Shown piece after piece: positions 14,255 through 15,428 of a DNA stretch of 15,428 nucleotides. Position 1 is the first letter of the stretch. Each line of letters opens with the position of its first letter. The notes under the pieces are model-generated. The model saw only the letters and a list, made by a program, of their open reading frames with translations. It was not told the DNA's origin and searched no databases. Source of the DNA: DATJQF01 sp035505995. GTDB taxonomy: Bacteria; Bacteroidota; Bacteroidia; Bacteroidales; FEN-979. The translations under genes were made by a program, and so were the position numbers. The stretch is taken from the NCBI GenBank assembly GCA_035505995.1, contig DATJQF010000015.1, positions 1 through 15,428 on the forward strand, read 5' to 3'.

Positions 14255-14379
14255 GATCTTCTAATTCATTTATGCCAGGTAAAGTTAGGAACAAATTAAG
14301 GGGAGGCATAAGACCGGAATAAAATGTTTCCGTTTTAACGATATCCCAGCAACTTATATAAAAAACCGTTGTCTGATTA

Positions 14380-14387
14380 TATATTTG
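14380..14387 (+). promoter_or_regulatory. -7 promoter element of the FISUMP gene
   Basis: TATATTTG is a perfect TANNTTTG ending 15 bases before the ATG at 14403, so the leader would be short. The -33 position holds only AT-rich sequence. Confidence 0.42.
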
Positions 14388-14402
14388 CTAAAAATTCTGC
14401 CG

Positions 14403-15428
14403 ATGAAATTATTTACCGCCGTTCTTATGATGACCCTCGCCGCATGCCTGGTAAATGCACAGAATTATCTGATCAACTTTGCCGGCAGCGGTGCCGGTAT
14501 TACCGTCGATTCTGTGAAAGTGGAGAACCTGTCGCAGTGTACCAGCCTGTCGCTTTCCGGCACCGATACCCTGCTCCTCCGGAAAGAAGTCGGGATCGGA
14601 GAGATTACAAACAGGAATGATATTTCCCTCCAGGTGTCGCCAAACCCTTCAGCCGGTAAGTTTTCGCTTTCTATCCAAACGCCGGAAAGCCGTGGCGTGA
14701 CCCTGTCGATCTGCGATCTTTCGGGAAAGGTCCTGCTGAACCGGGACGAAATATTGGAAACGGGCAAAAGCCTGTTCCTCCTCGGGGGACTGAAAAGCGG
14801 TCTTTATATACTGAACGCCGTATCCGGCAATTCTTACCTGACGGTAAAGATCATCAGTACAGGCGGCGAAGGCGGATCCCCGGTCCTGCTGAAAGGGGGA
14901 TCCGTTCCGGCAATGAATAATCCCCTTCCTTCCTCCGGTTTTTCCGAAAGTAACGGATGCCGGGGGTCCGCATCTGTAATTTCCATGAAGTTCAACCCGG
15001 GCGATACCCTGAAGCTGACCGGGAAATCCGGGATATACCGGACCGTTATCATGCTTTTCCCCACTTCCAGCCAGACTGTAACCTTTCCGTTCGTGGATTG
15101 TTCCGATATCGACGGAAATCATTACGCTGTGGTCCGGATCGGCTCACAGCTCTGGATGGGCGAAAACCTCAGGACCACAAAATACCTCGACGGATCAGAT
15201 ATTCCCAATGTGACCGACAGCGCTGCGTGGGGTAGCCTGACGACCGGAGCTTACTGCAATTTTCATAACCTTCCGGAGGAAGGAGAAACCTACGGTCGCC
15301 TGTACAACTTCTATGCGGTGGACGACAGCCTGGGGATCTGTCCTGTCGGCTGGCATGTGCCCTCCACCTCGGAATGGAATTTCCTCGAAATATACCTGGA
15401 CAGCACGGTGGATACTACGGCGCTGGGA
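14403..15428 (+). CDS. FISUMP-domain surface protein with internal sorting-like domain (3' end outside window)
   Basis: The first 342 codons of an open frame that runs off the window. Residues 1-19 are a signal peptide (cleavage near VNA/Q); an alternative lipobox LAAC at 12-15 would make it a lipoprotein. Residues about 76-150 look like a T9SS type A sorting domain (VSPNPSAGKF, ICDLSGKVLL, GGLKSGLYIL) but here it is internal, not C-terminal. A linker with DTLKLTGKSG (201-210) leads into the Fibrobacter succinogenes major paralogous (FISUMP) domain from about 233: VDCSDIDGNHYAVVRIGSQ, LWMGENLRTTKY, GAYCNF, GRLYNFYAV, CPVGWHVPSTSEW. This order, internal SPNP domain then FISUMP, is a known architecture in Bacteroidota. 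The function is unknown; surface exposure is likely. Confidence 0.85.
   Translation, partial: MKLFTAVLMMTLAACLVNAQNYLINFAGSGAGITVDSVKVENLSQCTSLSLSGTDTLLLRKEVGIGEITNRNDISLQVSPNPSAGKFSLSIQTPESRGVTLSICDLSGKVLLNRDEILETGKSLFLLGGLKSGLYILNAVSGNSYLTVKIISTGGEGGSPVLLKGGSVPAMNNPLPSSGFSESNGCRGSASVISMKFNPGDTLKLTGKSGIYRTVIMLFPTSSQTVTFPFVDCSDIDGNHYAVVRIGSQLWMGENLRTTKYLDGSDIPNVTDSAAWGSLTTGAYCNFHNLPEEGETYGRLYNFYAVDDSLGICPVGWHVPSTSEWNFLEIYLDSTVDTTALG

Overview
The window looks like chromosomal DNA of a fermentative, probably anaerobic member of the Bacteroidota, with GC near 50 percent. Evidence: two type IX secretion (T9SS) sorting domains plus the tail of a third, a FISUMP-domain surface protein, an anaerobic sulfatase-maturating radical SAM enzyme, and repeated matches to the Bacteroidota sigma-ABfr promoter (-7 TANNTTTG, one with a -33 TTTG) just upstream of start codons. 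No rRNA, tRNA, CRISPR array, transposase or phage gene was seen.

Layout: 2-109 is a stop-riddled N-terminal remnant of an acetyl/propionyl-CoA synthetase. 172-951 (minus) is a methylmalonyl-CoA decarboxylase (ScpB/YgfG type) and 1289-2137 (minus) an alpha/beta hydrolase with Cys where the nucleophile Ser is expected. 2366-3443 (plus) is an overlapping pair, a lipoprotein and a small membrane protein. 3616-6342 is a large T9SS-exported protein with two fibronectin-III-like and four PKD/Ig-like modules, closed by a strong terminator whose T-tract runs into the next promoter. 6452-9079 is a tight pair: a DUF4239/bestrophin-like membrane protein and a secreted CBM9-like plus GHL10 glycosidase-like protein. 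9128-10108 is a YajO-like aldo/keto reductase. 10270-11229 is an L-lactate dehydrogenase-family enzyme with Met at the substrate-specificity position. 11302-12281 is an ECF sigma factor with a small His-rich membrane protein. 12375-12536 is a 53-residue frame ending in a T9SS sorting tail behind its own promoter element. 12560-13783 (minus) is the anaerobic sulfatase-maturating enzyme and 13901-14254 (minus) a VOC-fold protein. 14403 to the window end is the start of a FISUMP protein.

Most genes are ordinary for the phylum and do not form one pathway. The metabolic genes (decarboxylase, aldo/keto reductase, lactate dehydrogenase family) fit fermentation, and the exported proteins and glycosidase fit polysaccharide-facing life. 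I see no clear new multi-gene system. The items most worth a second look are the Met88 lactate dehydrogenase homologue, the ECF sigma/His-rich membrane protein pair with a perfect 18-bp palindrome upstream, the Cys-type hydrolase, the promoter-linked T9SS-tail mini-frame, and gene debris in three intergenic stretches.
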